Below are positions 44,567-56,553 of a stretch of DNA of 64,000 bases, in pieces; positions within the stretch are counted from its first letter, which is position 1; each line of letters opens with the position of its first letter. Below the pieces are notes generated by a model. It had not been told where the DNA came from. It saw only the letters and a list, made by a program, of their open reading frames with translations, and ran no database searches. This DNA is from Boletus sp. NGJ (Eukaryota; Basidiomycota; Agaricomycetes; Boletales; Boletaceae): NCBI GenBank assembly GCA_019096195.1, contig JAGTXK010000076.1, positions 310,001-374,000 on the forward strand. The letters run 5' to 3'. The position numbers and the translations under genes were made by a program.

Positions 44567-47051
44567 GATGCGTTGCACGAAGATCGGAAATTTCCGGCCA
44601 TGCGAGGTGGAGATTGGTTGAATACTATGGTTTTCAGTGGTTATGTAATGGGACTGACTTGCGCTCTCCCAAAGTCCAAACTGAATACAGTAGCCCCGAA
44701 CGCCATGGTAGCGCTACTATAAACAGAGTCATTTTTGCCTAACATTCGTCCAATACGACCGTGGTCGCATGGTAGGATTTCCTTGAATAACACGATCGTA
44801 AATGACTGCGATTAAATTATGGTGATTCCTGCTTCTCTCCCCACCCACACGATTTGGGGGCGAATCCCACAGCCCATCTACCCCCGGGTTCGTTCTAGGA
44901 CTAGTGCAAAGGCTTTTCCGTGACCTAACCATTTCCCAGGACCTTGCCTTCAAAACAATTGGGCTCCTGATGATTTCTACAGGGTTGGGAGCCTCCAAAT
45001 GTCCACTACCACCTTGACCAGCGCTGTCTCTTTACAATTTGCACAAACTACTATCGAGGTGTGTACTACCAAATGGACAGAGTTAACAGCCTGAGAGCTA
45101 ACATTTACGATGGTGGATAACAGAGGTACGACTTTACATTTCATTCTTTAGGAAATTTTTTATCCACGGGAGACGACAAGCAGTGTCTTCATGTGCACCA
45201 CGGGTATGTGGCGGTGGAAAATTACGTCGTTTTGTCACGGGTAAATGCGATCGTTCGATAGATATTGGAAGGTCCATGACGTAGCGCATTTCAACTAGGT
45301 GCAATTCTGGGTGTCCAATATAAAATCGATACCGTCTTTATTGTTGTATGTAACCTCCCGGCCGTTGGGTGTGCCCTGACTCACTGGCAGGACTGTTGAC
45401 GCCAGTAAGAACGATAAGGTGAGCTACCAGAATGTGCTCATCCTGTTCGATCGGAAGCTCGTTTTCGGCGTTGACAGTGGACTTTATGATCACCATGTTA
45501 CCCACGAAAGGTCGAGATACTTTCCTTCAGCTATTCGCATCCGTGCATTAAGATCGTCCCAAAGGACTCCTCTGTATCTGCACAGAGGTGCTATGGCCCA
45601 TGTGAATATTCTTGATATCCGCATTCTTTGCGAGTGTTCTGGCTAACCAGGTTGTCTGAGCGTCTTGCTGACTCGTGCGCGTCTAGGCGCAGGTGTCATA
45701 TATCATAATCCTCGGAACCTCTGTAGTCGGCGTGGGGCTCGGTGCGTGTATCACACTTCAGCAAAAGTTAGCCACTAACGATGTTCACCCACTTACCCAC
45801 TCACTACTCCGCTAATCCAGATTTATACGATGTGATCGTGATAGATTGTCTGTTACTGGACGAGGCGCACGACACCGTTTGCATCGCTCTTTTGGAACTT
45901 GGTTCCTGTTTCTCCCAACCCCTCCAAGCCGGTCACCAAGTAATCGGTACCATGGTGATTTATTGACGGTCATCCCTTGCAGCGGTGTGCCGTGACGGCG
46001 TATCGCACGTTCCAGCTTTCTCCCAAGTACAATCCATCCAAGCTTTTAACGTCAGCGTGGAAAGACAGCTTAATGTGTATGTTGACGCTCTTGTGCATGT
46101 CGTGGTGTATCCTCCGTCCCGCCTACTGACCATGCCTTTCAGCGATGTCAATTACCAATACATTCGTAAAAGTCTTCGTGGTCCGTGAACTTTCTTTCCC
46201 TCGTTTACACGGAGAGATTGAAAAAAAAATGTGTTTTTGTGGGCAGCATATCATATTGGTGGACGGAGGGAATCGCTCGATGTGGTGTGCTGATCATAGG
46301 AGCACAGAACATAGATCCACAAGATCCCAACATATAAGCACAAATCTAAGTAGATTCGTATGGTACAATGATGATTTACCCAACTTGTCGCGAGGCCGTG
46401 CTGATCAAGGTGGCGGTGGGGTTGGAGGCCTATCCTGCGAAGATCATCAAGAAGCTGATTGTTCTGAAGGCAAGGTCTTGAAAATAGTTTGATCGCGGCC
46501 AAACTCGACGGCAGCGAATGGGTTGTGGGAATCGGCCGCCAATCATGTGGATAGGGTATCGAACCTGGGAGAGTTGATCGCGAAGAGATCACCATAACTG
46601 GGATGTTGATCATTGTGGCGCCCATTCGCACTTTGTAGCGATGAATTCCGCAGGAAATCAAATCTTGTCGCACCGCGCATGGGATCGTGATCAGATTCCC
46701 GAGTATCACCGTTGATATAACTAAATGCATAAGTCGTACACGCACGCCAATCTAGACTCCCGAAACTAAACAATCGACATGTAAGCAATGAAAGCTCACA
46801 GGTATGCCCTAATTAACGGATGCTGCCCTAAAAAACCCTAGATAGAAAGCGACGCAGAAAGCAAAGGCATGACGAAGACGGAGGAAAAGAAAGGTCGAGT
46901 AGGGATTGAAATTTTGAAACTGTACAAGGATTCCTGCATGTTTGTCACAAAGGGTATGTGCGCGAGATCCGAGGAATGTGTGTCGGAGGTGTTGTTGGCG
47001 ATAGCTCGCCGAGATGCCGCGCCGATGCCGTCGGTGTGGAAATGCCCTAAA
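44567..47051. other. Long intergenic region (about 2.5 kb)
   Basis: Upstream DNA of the dioxygenase, then scattered open frames on the plus strand between 45.0 and 46.2 kb. One starts MSTTTLTSAVSLQFAQ (about 44999) and another has a hydrophobic stretch (VSYIIILGTSVVGVGLG, about 45680-45735), faintly like a decayed multi-pass membrane protein of the Agaricomycete DUF653x type. I could not build an exon chain and call no gene. Confidence 0.35.
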
Positions 47052-47813
47052 TTAGGAAGAGTAGCTCATGCCCCTGGCAAACGGGGGTGGAAATGAGATG
47101 ATGGCGTCGCCCTCGATGACACTGCTCCCACTTCCGAGTCCCACCGAAACATATGATGTATTAGCGCGTCGAAACTGCGGAGGAGGTGGCGGGGCTGTGG
47201 AGCGCCATTTGCTTTCCCATGCGCGGAGGGCCGCCACAAACCCGGCGTTGGGATTGATACAAGGCCTATGACGTTTGACAAGTGCATAGGCCTGATCGTA
47301 TGACATTCCGAGATTATGTATGAGGTAAGCGATGACGATGGCAGGTGATCGGGAGATACCCTATTCGAGGCCCCGTCTCAGTACCCGCGTTATTGCTCTC
47401 TCAGCGCTGGGACGCACCTGCTGGCAATGAACAAGAACATTTCCTCCACTTGCGAGCGCGCTGGCGATGTATTGGCATGCGCCTTCGAGATGCGGTTTTA
47501 GGTCAGCGGTGGGCTTGTCGTGAATATCTATTCTCAGACATCGAAAGCCGTCTTTCTCCGATATCGGGACCCACGGCGCATCAAGGACCTGGACAACGTG
47601 TGTGATATGATGACTTTTGAGGAGCTCGCGGTCCATGGTTGCGGACATGGACCCAAGAAAAAGGGATCCAGACGGTGCGTTCGGGTTTTTGTGGTTGACA
47701 GAGTGGATGGTGGTCAGGGATGTTGAATTGGGATAATGAGTGGGTAAGATTCGGTGCATCGGGGTACACATGGCCTCCATGACCTCCTTTGCCATGCCCT
47801 CGAAACGGATCAT
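47052..47813 (-). CDS. Dual-specificity protein phosphatase
   Basis: Two exons, 47418-47813 and 47052-47360, with an intron (GTGCGT...GAATAG) splitting the catalytic loop, give 234 residues. The fold reads SLFLGSMSATMDRELLKSHH (substrate-recognition start), ITHVVQVLDAP, CLRIDIHDKPTADLKPHLE (general-acid Asp region), and the active-site signature HCQQGISRSPA with Cys nucleophile and Arg, then VIAYLIHNLGMSYDQAYALV and the terminal KRHRPCINPNAGF. It removes phosphate from Tyr and Ser/Thr residues, in many fungi on MAP kinases; the target here is unknown. A proline-rich tail (TAPPPPPQF) follows the domain. The start is uncertain: an upstream exon is possible, and MAKEVMEAM is another internal candidate. 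Confidence 0.85.
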
Positions 47814-50800
47814 CGTCAAGGATGGCGTAGATGGTGGTGTCAACGACGATATATGAATGGCCAGGCTTTATGGCACAAGGCTCATTTGGGGATCAAAATT
47901 AAATGAGAAAGCAGGAAGATGGCACTCGGGACAATAGATGCGCGTGATGTTAGAAGAAACATTGAGGGGTTTCGAGCTGTCCGTTCAAATAGTCGATCAT
48001 GGTGTGGTGTGGGGTACTCCGTTTCCTATTTCGGACAATGGACCTGGATGTTGGGCTGTGCCTAGCTGTGTCACGACGCTCTAGACTTAACTCGAATGCA
48101 ACTGCCACCCCGGACTTCCTCCCGAAAATAATAATCAATTCTCCCCATTTATGTCATATCATTGGCGGACCGCAAGTTTTTGCGACCACATGGCACCATT
48201 CGAACAAATTACCCCGCTAAATACACCACGAGCCGTCAACGGTTCCGTATCTGGTCTGTCACTATCACGTTGCCATGTCCAAGGTACGTCCAAGCGCCAT
48301 CGCAAACCCTGAGCACCAAGAGGCACCAGGCCAGACATATCGACAGCAACCACGTACATAGTATGCACGTGGTACCAGTACACAAAGTCGACAGCCATTC
48401 CTTGCTGGGACACACATGCACCATTGATATCCCGATGGTGTACCTGTTAAGTTACTTACGCGCCATCATAAAGTTCAACAATTTTTTTGGTGCCCTTGAA
48501 GCCTCGTTCACCGCCTCATGCCTCATTTGAATTTGCGTTCAATCACCCCTCCTTATCGTCATCGATGCTACTCGAGCTCCTTGCATCCCTCAATGGACAC
48601 GTGGTCTTTTTGGTAAGGTGTGCACCTCTGAATGACAGGCTGCCCATCCAATAAACATTATTATGCTATAAACTACGGTTCCAGAACGACGGTTCGCATG
48701 GGTATATTGGTCGAAACCTATAAATACATATATTCACACATGATTCAGACCATTCTCGACACAAGCCCTTTCATCCATCCCGACGTCAGCGCTGTCAGTG
48801 TCACGTTCACTTCATTTAACTCGTCCGATCTCGGCGTCTTCCGAACGCACGGAAATGAATGTAAAATATCGGCATCAGGGCAAATGATGCCATGAATTAT
48901 GGGCGAGCATCCACCCTGCCTGTGTTCCTGCAAGTTATGTACTATGTGAATCAGGGGAAGGTACATCTTGTCAAGCATGATTTCTCCTCCGGAAATCGCG
49001 AACAAGGCCACGCCAGCTAATTGGGAGCCATTTTGATCCATCCTTACCAGATGCGAACCCGGACGCTGACGCGTAGCATCAACCGGGGCTGCGATTACAC
49101 TCCCCGTTCCGACCCGGACAAAGTCCAAGAGACGCCTCATTTGACTATGAATTGCTGCATACTAACTCGCGACGCGATACTCGTCCGGTTTGCTCCATAT
49201 GGCCGAATCAGCTTTTCATTTCCGACTTTTACAACACCTGCTGAAAGCTTACTTTCCCCAGTGTTCGGGGTTGACGAAAGGGGGCGCAAATCGCCTCATC
49301 GAGGGACGATCACAATCCACGCATCTCGGCGATGTAATGTCTTTGTCTATGTACGTTTCGGCGCACGAGGCGCTGCAGAGGTACCTCCGCGATCGAGCTT
49401 GGCATCCCGGGATGATCAAAGTACCAGCGCGAGACAAACCCCTGGTTTGACCGCCTGACCACCCGATCCCTGAATATTCCCGTCATGCGCATCGCACGCA
49501 GTATTGCCTTGGCAGAACATCAGGCACCAAATCGTTATCAAAAGTATACCTCGGAAGAGTTATTCCGGGGAACCACTCATCGAAATCGGGCCGCCCTGCG
49601 CGTACCGGGATAAAGTTGGCACCATGATTTCCCGGGGAAGAAAGAGACATATGCGTCCAACGGTGCAAAGAACGAATGTGCACATCCCCCATCCCGGATC
49701 ACAAAAGCAATGCCTCGCTGACCCCATGGGCCTGGGCCTTTGCAGTGGGAATGTGACGAGAGAGCACTGCACGTGAGCACAGGCGGGTGCGTCGGCCGCA
49801 GCCCCGAGGCTCTGCGGCAGGAACTCAGTTGTGTAGATAGCAGCGCTGTGATATAGATATAGCGAACCGAGCCGATATAATCGGTGCAAACACTTTTACT
49901 TGCTAGGTCCCTTGAATTCCGTTGCAAGTACGGGAAAGCAACGCATTCTAAAGCTGTGCACAGGCTGTGTCAGGCCCTGATCTCAGCGAACGCACTGACC
50001 GAAGAACGAGCTAAATATCGTAGGTAGCCTTGAACGATGGGAGCGACTACAGACTAAGGAGGACAGACTCGGGGAACCCTTAGGTACTCATATACGAGTC
50101 CTAGCTATGACGAACCATGACGACAGATGACAGCTCAGATCTCAGAGAAGGGGCCAGGCTATGATGATGACAAAACCAGATGACAAGACGATCTCACAAC
50201 AGGCTGCTTCGAGGGACGCCCTTGCCGCTTCGTGGTTGCGCTGATCACGATAATACGTGTACGCGTATTCGTCAACGTCGCCAGCAAAGGAGCAAACTTG
50301 ACCAGACTTTCAATTTGTGTACGGTCGTGATATTTGAGCGAGTCGGAATGGATCAATGTAAGACAGAGACTGTCACCGCCGATCAACTTATCGGAGGATG
50401 TGATTCTCAGCGATGCTGCAAAGCATTGTCGAACAAAACAAGTACTTATAGATACCCACAACGTCGAAACACGGTGATAGTGACCATGTCATGTTGCATA
50501 GCGATAATCGAACGCAGGCCAAGTTGGGACTCGCAGTAGCGCTTCAGCCACGAGTTTCAATCACAGCGGCCACGCCAGGGCCAACGCGGTTTAACAATCT
50601 CGTGTTTCAGATTCTGATCCTCCGCCCTGTGTCTGACTTGATGGTCTTGCGACCAATCTACATTCTTTGACGACATATGCAGTTGTAAATTAATATTCAT
50701 CGATGGATTGGTTGCTGCGGAATACTTCCACGCCCTACGCGATGGCAACCGGCAAACAACTCAAACAGTACCACACATTAAAGCGGTCAAACACCTCAAA

Positions 50801-51022
50801 CTGTGACTGATATCGAGGTGATTGACGTGGCAGACTATAGCGAGTGAAGAAGACGAAATTCACATCCGCGAAATAAAAGGGGTCAGATCATGAAGATTGC
50901 AGAACACTAGTCGTGAAGGGTATGAACTCTGGACTCGCAGGAAAATAGAGGAGACAGGTAGCGAGGGAGGCGAAACAACATCGGCGTTTAGGATAAAATG
51001 ATGGGTCGTCCTAGTGAGTAGT
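47814..51022. other. Long intergenic region (about 3.2 kb)
   Basis: Many open frames of 60-145 codons lie on both strands (notably 48.75-49.14 kb minus, 49.0-49.46 kb plus, 49.5-49.9 kb both). None has a motif I recognise or a convincing exon chain. No repeat or transposon ends were seen. The right end is the 3' flank of Rho1. Confidence 0.35.
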
Positions 51023-51831
51023 CTACAAGACCACGCAGTGGTGTTTCTTGTTGTTCTTGGGCCGACTGAGAAGCGCAGCCCGAGTAGCATACTGGAAGAC
51101 CTCGCGAACACCCTCTCCTGTTCGTGCTGAGCACTCAAGGTAGTGCTTCGCCCCAATCTTGTTGGCTACAGCCATACCCTGTAGCACATCACCAGGTGAG
51201 CGAGTGAATAAATTTTGATTACAATAACTCACCTCCTCGGGGGTGACAGGACGCTGGCTTGTCTTCCTAAGCTCTTCGATTACCCTGGGATCACGTCGAA
51301 GGTCCTTCTTGCAACCAACAAGGATGATGGGCAAGCCAGCGCAGAAGTGCATGACCTCGGAGATCCACTGAAATAGGAGGCGCCATTGGAGTGAATGAAA
51401 GAGGGGTTAGATTGAGTAACAGACCTTTTCCTGTACGTTGTCCAACGAATCCGGAGAGTCAACGGCAAAACAGATTAGAATGACATGAGAGTCGGGGTAG
51501 CTGAGAGGTCGAAGCCGGTCGTAGTCTTCTTGACCGGCAGTATCCCATAGCGCCAACTCAACATGCTTGCCGTCGACTTCAACATCCGCCACATAGTTCT
51601 CGAAGACAGTGGGTACGTAAACCTAAAAAAAGAAGGAAAAAAAGGTGAGAATGCGATAAATGGAAGGGAGGAATAAGGAAATACCTCAGGGAACGTTCCT
51701 TTCGAGAAAACTATCAACAAACAAGTCTAGTGCGGAAATCAGAACGAATGTTGGTATAGATGGAAAGAGAGACAGACCTTTCCACAAGCACCATCACCGA
51801 CGATGACAAGCTTCCTTCTGATTTCAGACAT
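51023..51831 (-). CDS. RHO1: Rho-family GTPase Rho1
   Basis: Small GTPase that activates glucan synthase, protein kinase C and actin organisation at the plasma membrane. Five exons (51778-51831, 51685-51726, 51425-51622, 51233-51367, 51023-51178) sum to 194 residues. Motifs: P-loop GDGACGKTCLL split by intron 1 right after GK, effector loop [17 protein letters not shown], switch [20 protein letters not shown], the Rho insert [25 protein letters not shown]-like [10 protein letters not shown], and the C-terminal basic stretch ending CVVL, a geranylgeranylation CaaX box. Every family residue I know is present. The start lies 213 bp from the stop of the next gene on the same strand, so its promoter must be compact. 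Confidence 0.96.
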
Positions 51832-52043
51832 TATGTGAACGTAGAAAGTAGGACGTTGTTGGTAGAGCGGGCGCTGTTGGAGGTGATGGTGTTGAGCGAG
51901 ACAAGAAGTCGCACGATGATACAGGGCGGTATTTGAATCGCTCTTTCAATCCGCCACGCAGCGGGCAAGCAGTGCCACACCTGTGCCGCCCATGCCGTAT
52001 ACGGCCTAATTCGCTTGGCTAATTACACGCGGATACATAACCC

Positions 52044-53095
52044 TCACATTGGCTGTGGTCCGCTGAGCAGCAGCCCTCCACAACTCACATACTCACCATC
52101 GGGCCCGTAGCTACCCATTTTGCATATCTGGATTTCGTCCACGTGCCATGTTCCGAAATCTACTTTCACAGGCTGGCGCAAGTCAGGCTCTGCTCGTGGA
52201 TCTGAGAGGAAAGCCTGTGCAGCAGGTGACCCGAGCAGGGACCTGTACGAGAATGGCTGTCGTGGCCCCCTTTCCCTGGGTCGGCGATAAGTTGTATTGA
52301 GGATCGTGCAGTGTAGCTGATGGAAATCGCTCTTATCTGTACAAGAAAGGAATAGCACATGCAACGAACCTTGAGGGGGCGACGCTCAGTGATGAAACCT
52401 GCTTCTCTAAATGTCTTGTTCACCATTTCTAACAAGTCGTCAGCGGAATAAAAGAAATTTCTGCAAACACTACCATTCACCGCCGACTTCTTGTAGCCGT
52501 TGTGCATTTTCATTCCCAAGCGAGGGCCCAACCCAAAGGACATGTGCCTTGTCTGGATCCCCGCCATCTGGTGGCATGATATCCATCATTTGAAGTGGGA
52601 CTTTAAGACGAGCGCCGCATAAAAGTTCTGAGACTTGTAGCTGAAGTGAAGACAGAAGTGAAAGTGCTTCCGGGAGGGTTTTCCTCGGATTCATTGCTCG
52701 ACTTTCACAAGCGTTGCTAGAGTTCTCGGAGTCTTCGAGCGACATCACTCCCAGCGTCAGATGCAGCCGGCGCGGAGGAATCACGAGTGTCCGATCAAGA
52801 CCAGGCACATTTGGCGTCGTTTCCAACAGTCCGCTCGTAAAGGAAGACACGGATCTTTGAAGTGATACATGATGACCCTGAAGGTAATGACAGATCAGCG
52901 ACTGCTTCGGCGACGATGACTCAGCTGAAACTGACAATGGGAAGTGATAAGACTTTCAACGAGGTTCCAATCAGCGAGAGACATAGCAGAGAGAGGTGAT
53001 ACTTACAGTGAGTGAGTGGAGGTTTGGCTGTATTGCCTCTACCGCTAATATTGGAATGACGAGTTCTGACCGTTCTCCTGGCCATGGGGAGTTGA
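52044..53095 (-). CDS. 2H phosphoesterase-like protein (AKAP7/ASCC1 type)
   Basis: Protein of the 2'-5' RNA ligase-like superfamily. Start MARRTVRTRHSNISG, then after two introns PPLTHFLSLPIGHHVSLQRS and FTSGLLETTPNVPGLD. The two catalytic H-x-T motifs are LHLTLGVMSL and LHCTILNTTY. The second is reached through an exon EMVNKTFREAGFITERRP that needs a 52-nt intron (GTGAAT...TTGTTAG, with a CTGAC branch site). The C-terminus FGTWHVDEIQICKMGSYGPDGEY is the usual closing motif of AKAP7/ASCC1 proteins. The KH domain that animal ASCC1 carries upstream is absent. The family is linked to RNA end processing and, in animals, to the ASCC helicase complex; activity here is inferred. Confidence 0.85.
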
Positions 53096-53841
53096 AAAGG
53101 AATGGTGCGCGTGATCGGATGGCTGAGATACACGTTGCCCTGAGTGTGGCCTTCAAAGCTGTAAATGTAGGTAAATTGCCTCTGAGCTGTTCCCAAGAGC
53201 GACTTGATGCGCTTACAGATAAGCCCCAAGCGTCTCGGATCACAAGTGACTGTCACCGGATATAGGTAACACTGGCTCGATCAAAGCGGCCTGCCACCAA
53301 CCAGCGAAAACATTCAATGCAGTCCTGACCATTGAACCGATGGACGAGACGGCCAGTGCTCCTCGGCAAGCTCGACGGATTCAGAGTGGATGCCAGTACT
53401 CAAGTACTCGCATTTGAGCACAGCGTTTAGCGAAATAACGTCAAGCAAGCTCACACGCAAAGTGACAAAGAGTACATGACACTCTGTCGCCCCGTGCACA
53501 GTGCTGACAGCTCCCTAGTGAGTGCCGTACTCCTTTCTGTCCCTTGGCTTTTTCTTGTTTCTTTTCCCTTCTCCAAGCCCTCGTGCAGTCATTCACAAAC
53601 TATCCTGTCGTTCCTTGCTTTTTTTGTTGACCAGATTCCGACCCATTGACGCTGTCAATGGGCCCCCGGCCGCCCACGTTGCCTGAATCTCACACACGGT
53701 GCTACTACACCGTTTACATACATCAACTGTACTGAATCTCCTGGATCCATCATCCGGCCCTAGACTCTCTGACAACCACTCCGATTCCTGCCAAGGGACC
53801 TCCCCCATTCGCCCCTTCCTGTATCCAGAACCTGAGATCCT
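53096..53841. other. Divergent promoter region between the 2H protein and the aspartic protease
   Basis: Bidirectional intergenic DNA. A stretch near 53530-53630 translates to a hydrophobic run (e.g. WLFLVSFPFS) that might be the missing signal peptide of the protease, but no ATG or splice join could be fixed. Confidence 0.4.
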
Positions 53842-56189
53842 AATGACAATCCTTTTTGACGCCCACTCCAGTGGAAAAAACAATAAACGAGCAACATCAG
53901 ACGAAGGAAGTGGTGGAGGTTCTGGCATCTTACTGAACATGGACATGGTTCCAATGAATTACTATGCCGTGTACGTCCAAGTTTGATATTCTTCGTAACA
54001 TGGTCCATTCGCCTTTATCTTAAATCACCACATCATGCTTGAGACTCGTCAATGGGCATATGTTGTATCCCTCTGTCATTTTGGAGATAAGACATGGCAC
54101 TTACTCCACCCATTGATTCACAGAGCGTACACCGTCCCAGTGCAGGTGGGATCTTCTCAACAGAATCTCTCCTTGCAAGTTGATACAGGCTCTTCTGATC
54201 TTGTGAGACACATCCCCCCTGTACTCTTAGTCATCCTGAACCTGGTTTCCCAGTGGATCGCGTCTAAATCATGCTCATCAGCCTCATGCTCAGCAACAGA
54301 TGGGCGCCTGTATGATCCAAGTTCTTCCCGGTCAGCAAGCGCCACCTTTACAATACAATACCTTGCCGGTACTGTCGAGGGCCCCATTGTATGGGACCAA
54401 GTCCAGATTGGACGCTACATCATTCCAGATCAAGCGCTAGGTCAGTCACTTCACTGTGTTCCTTCCAACCAATCCACTCAAATTAAACAGCTGCCGCAAC
54501 GACTGTCGATAACGAAGGATTATCATATAATTTTGATGGCATCTTCGGTCTCGCCCTTCCCTTGAATTCTTTGATCCAGCAAACCATACCCGCGAGCACG
54601 GGTAACACTCCGGATGGAGCGGCCATTTCCTCCAATCTCTTCTCCCTCACGCCGGCTACCGATGCGCCTTCTCAACCTTTCTTCTCGCTTACTCTTGCTC
54701 GTCCCGGATCCAGCCAATTACCTTCCCTTCTCGGCATCGGCCGCCACCCTCCCGAAATCGTCCCAGATCCTTCACAGATTCGGTATTCAACCCTTGTCAG
54801 CGAGAACGCCGGTATGCTTTTCTGGAAGACCACCGTTCGTGCAATTACAGTCTATGTCAATAGTCGAGCCTATCCCGTCACGTTGCAGTCACTATCCGGC
54901 GCATCTGAGCCAACCGCCATCTTGGATTCAGGTGTACCCTTGATTATTACAACGCCTGCGCTAGCCAACGGGATTTATGGAGCATTGGGTATCAGCCCTG
55001 CCTCTGATGGAAATTGTGCGACGGTTTTGTTTCACGACTTGACAAGTTACTCACACCATCACTCGCAGATTACGTCCCATGTGCAACCCCACTCAATATG
55101 ACTATCACCCTGGATGGACAAAATGAACTTCCGCTGCATCCTCTCGACCTAACCACGGAGCCTGCCGGGCAGTCAAGCTCGCAGTATTGCACAGGTCTCA
55201 TACAGACTGATCCTTCGCAGCTTACGGCGACCTCCGACATAGGTGATATGATCCTCGGAGTTCCCTTCATGCGGAATGTTTACACCGTCATGGCGTACGA
55301 ACAGCCTGACGCTACTGGGAATTTCAACAACTCCGTTCCGTTTGGAACGCAGCCAACGCTCGGCTTACTTGGTCTAACGAATGCCACTCAGGCTATGGAG
55401 GAGTTTGACCAAGTTCGCGTGTTAAAACAGCCCTTGGGCACCGGATCTTCTCAGCAAAGCGTAAGTTCCCAGGGTGACGGATCACAACTTTCGATCGGCG
55501 TCAAAATTCTTATTGGGCTGGGTGGTTTCTTTGTGCTGTGTCTAGCGCTTTTCGCATTGCGATGCGTATTTGCACGGAGACGATGGCGGGGGCCCTTTCT
55601 TGTTGGGCGATCGAAGGAGGGACCGGATCAAACATTGGAGTACGAATTGTACCGAAGCAAATCACAGTCGAGCGCCGAGGACGATTACAGTCCCAAATTT
55701 ACCATGCGAAAATCCAAGTTGGGCGACTCTCCTGCCGCGCTGGAAAATTTTGACCCCTGGGACCCCTATGCCGGTACCTGGCGCGACACTATCATTGGCA
55801 CCGAGGCAGGGGAGGCGGCCTCGCGTCATTCATCATATTTCCTGCCGCCCGATCTCACCGACGCCGACGCCGGTTCCCCGCCTGCATCGTCAGAGCTCAC
55901 CTCTGCGTTGTTGATGGCGCACGACAGGAGTGACACTCAGACGAGCGACCCGGCAGAGTTTGGGATGTGCGCTGTGGGGATGACCGGGATAGGGACGGCA
56001 GCGCGACGGAGCGTCATCGATGCAGAGTTGCAACACGATCGGCCAAGTTATGACAGCATGAAATCAAGTACGCCGTTACGACCGACCGCCTCTTCCTTAC
56101 GGTCGTCACATACGCTCGCGTCGGCACACGAGTCTGTCAGTGCCTCTTGTGATCATCATACGGACCGGACGTTTTTAAAAAAAGATTGA
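53842..56189 (+). CDS. Membrane-anchored aspartic protease (pepsin A1 family)
   Basis: Multi-exon gene. Upstream exon: MTILFDAHSSGKNNKR ... MVPMNYYAV. The peptidase follows: YTVPVQVGSSQQNLSLQVDTGSSDLW with the first catalytic Asp in DTGSSD (about 54180), FDGIFGLALPLNSLI, and the second catalytic site AILDSGVPLIIT (DSG, about 54930). LGVPFMRNVYTVMAYE closes the fold. After a Ser-rich linker come a membrane helix (VKILIGLGGFFVLCLALFAL), the basic stop FARRRWRGPF and a ~215-residue cytosolic tail rich in Ser/Asp. Introns at about 53970-54122, 54200-54253 and 54440-54491, and one near 55.0-55.07 kb, keep the frame. A signal peptide was not located, so the start is provisional. It probably cleaves proteins at the cell surface or in the vacuole; this is inferred. 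Confidence 0.8.
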
Positions 56190-56553
56190 ATGACATCATG
56201 TTGTTCTGCTCTCCACATGCTAGCTGCTATCCGCTCATCAGCACGCTCGTTTCGTCTTGATGGGTTATTTGTAAGGACTCGGATTTACTCTTGTTTTTAT
56301 GCATGGACTCGTTCACGCACAAATTCGATCTCGTATGTACTCTACGTGTCACTAACTATGGTACTATCAAACAACCAGTGTTGCAAACTTTTCGATAGGT
56401 TGAGAATAACAATTGGATGGCTTGCCTTTTTATACCGCGAAACTCGAGTTTTTGCAATTTTGCTCCCACTTGCAACTCCGGTTGTTTGATAGTATGAGCC
56501 ATGACTTTTCCACCCATGCTCGCGTGCTCGGTTGATCATTATATTGCATGTCA
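56190..56553. other. Intergenic between convergent genes, with a small inverted-repeat element
   Basis: 3' flanks of the protease and PRMT3; contains the MITE-like element at 56362-56494. Confidence 0.5.
56362..56494. mobile_element. MITE-like element, 133 bp
   Basis: Terminal inverted repeats of about 25 bp: left TACTATCAAACAACCAGTGT followed by TGCAA, right the reverse complement of TACTATCAAACAACCGGAGT followed by TGCAA (two mismatches). No coding capacity. The ends begin with TA, compatible with a Tc1/mariner-type TA insertion site, but a target duplication cannot be proven from this single copy. Confidence 0.5.

Noticed and set aside
44998-46190. Possible decayed multi-pass membrane gene (MSTTTLTSAVSLQFAQ...)
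   Set aside because: Only a suggestive start and one hydrophobic stretch; no exon chain or further motif could be found.
46545-46575. tRNA-like T-loop (GGTTCGATACC on the minus strand)
   Set aside because: The flanking bases do not form a T stem, and no acceptor or anticodon arm can be drawn.
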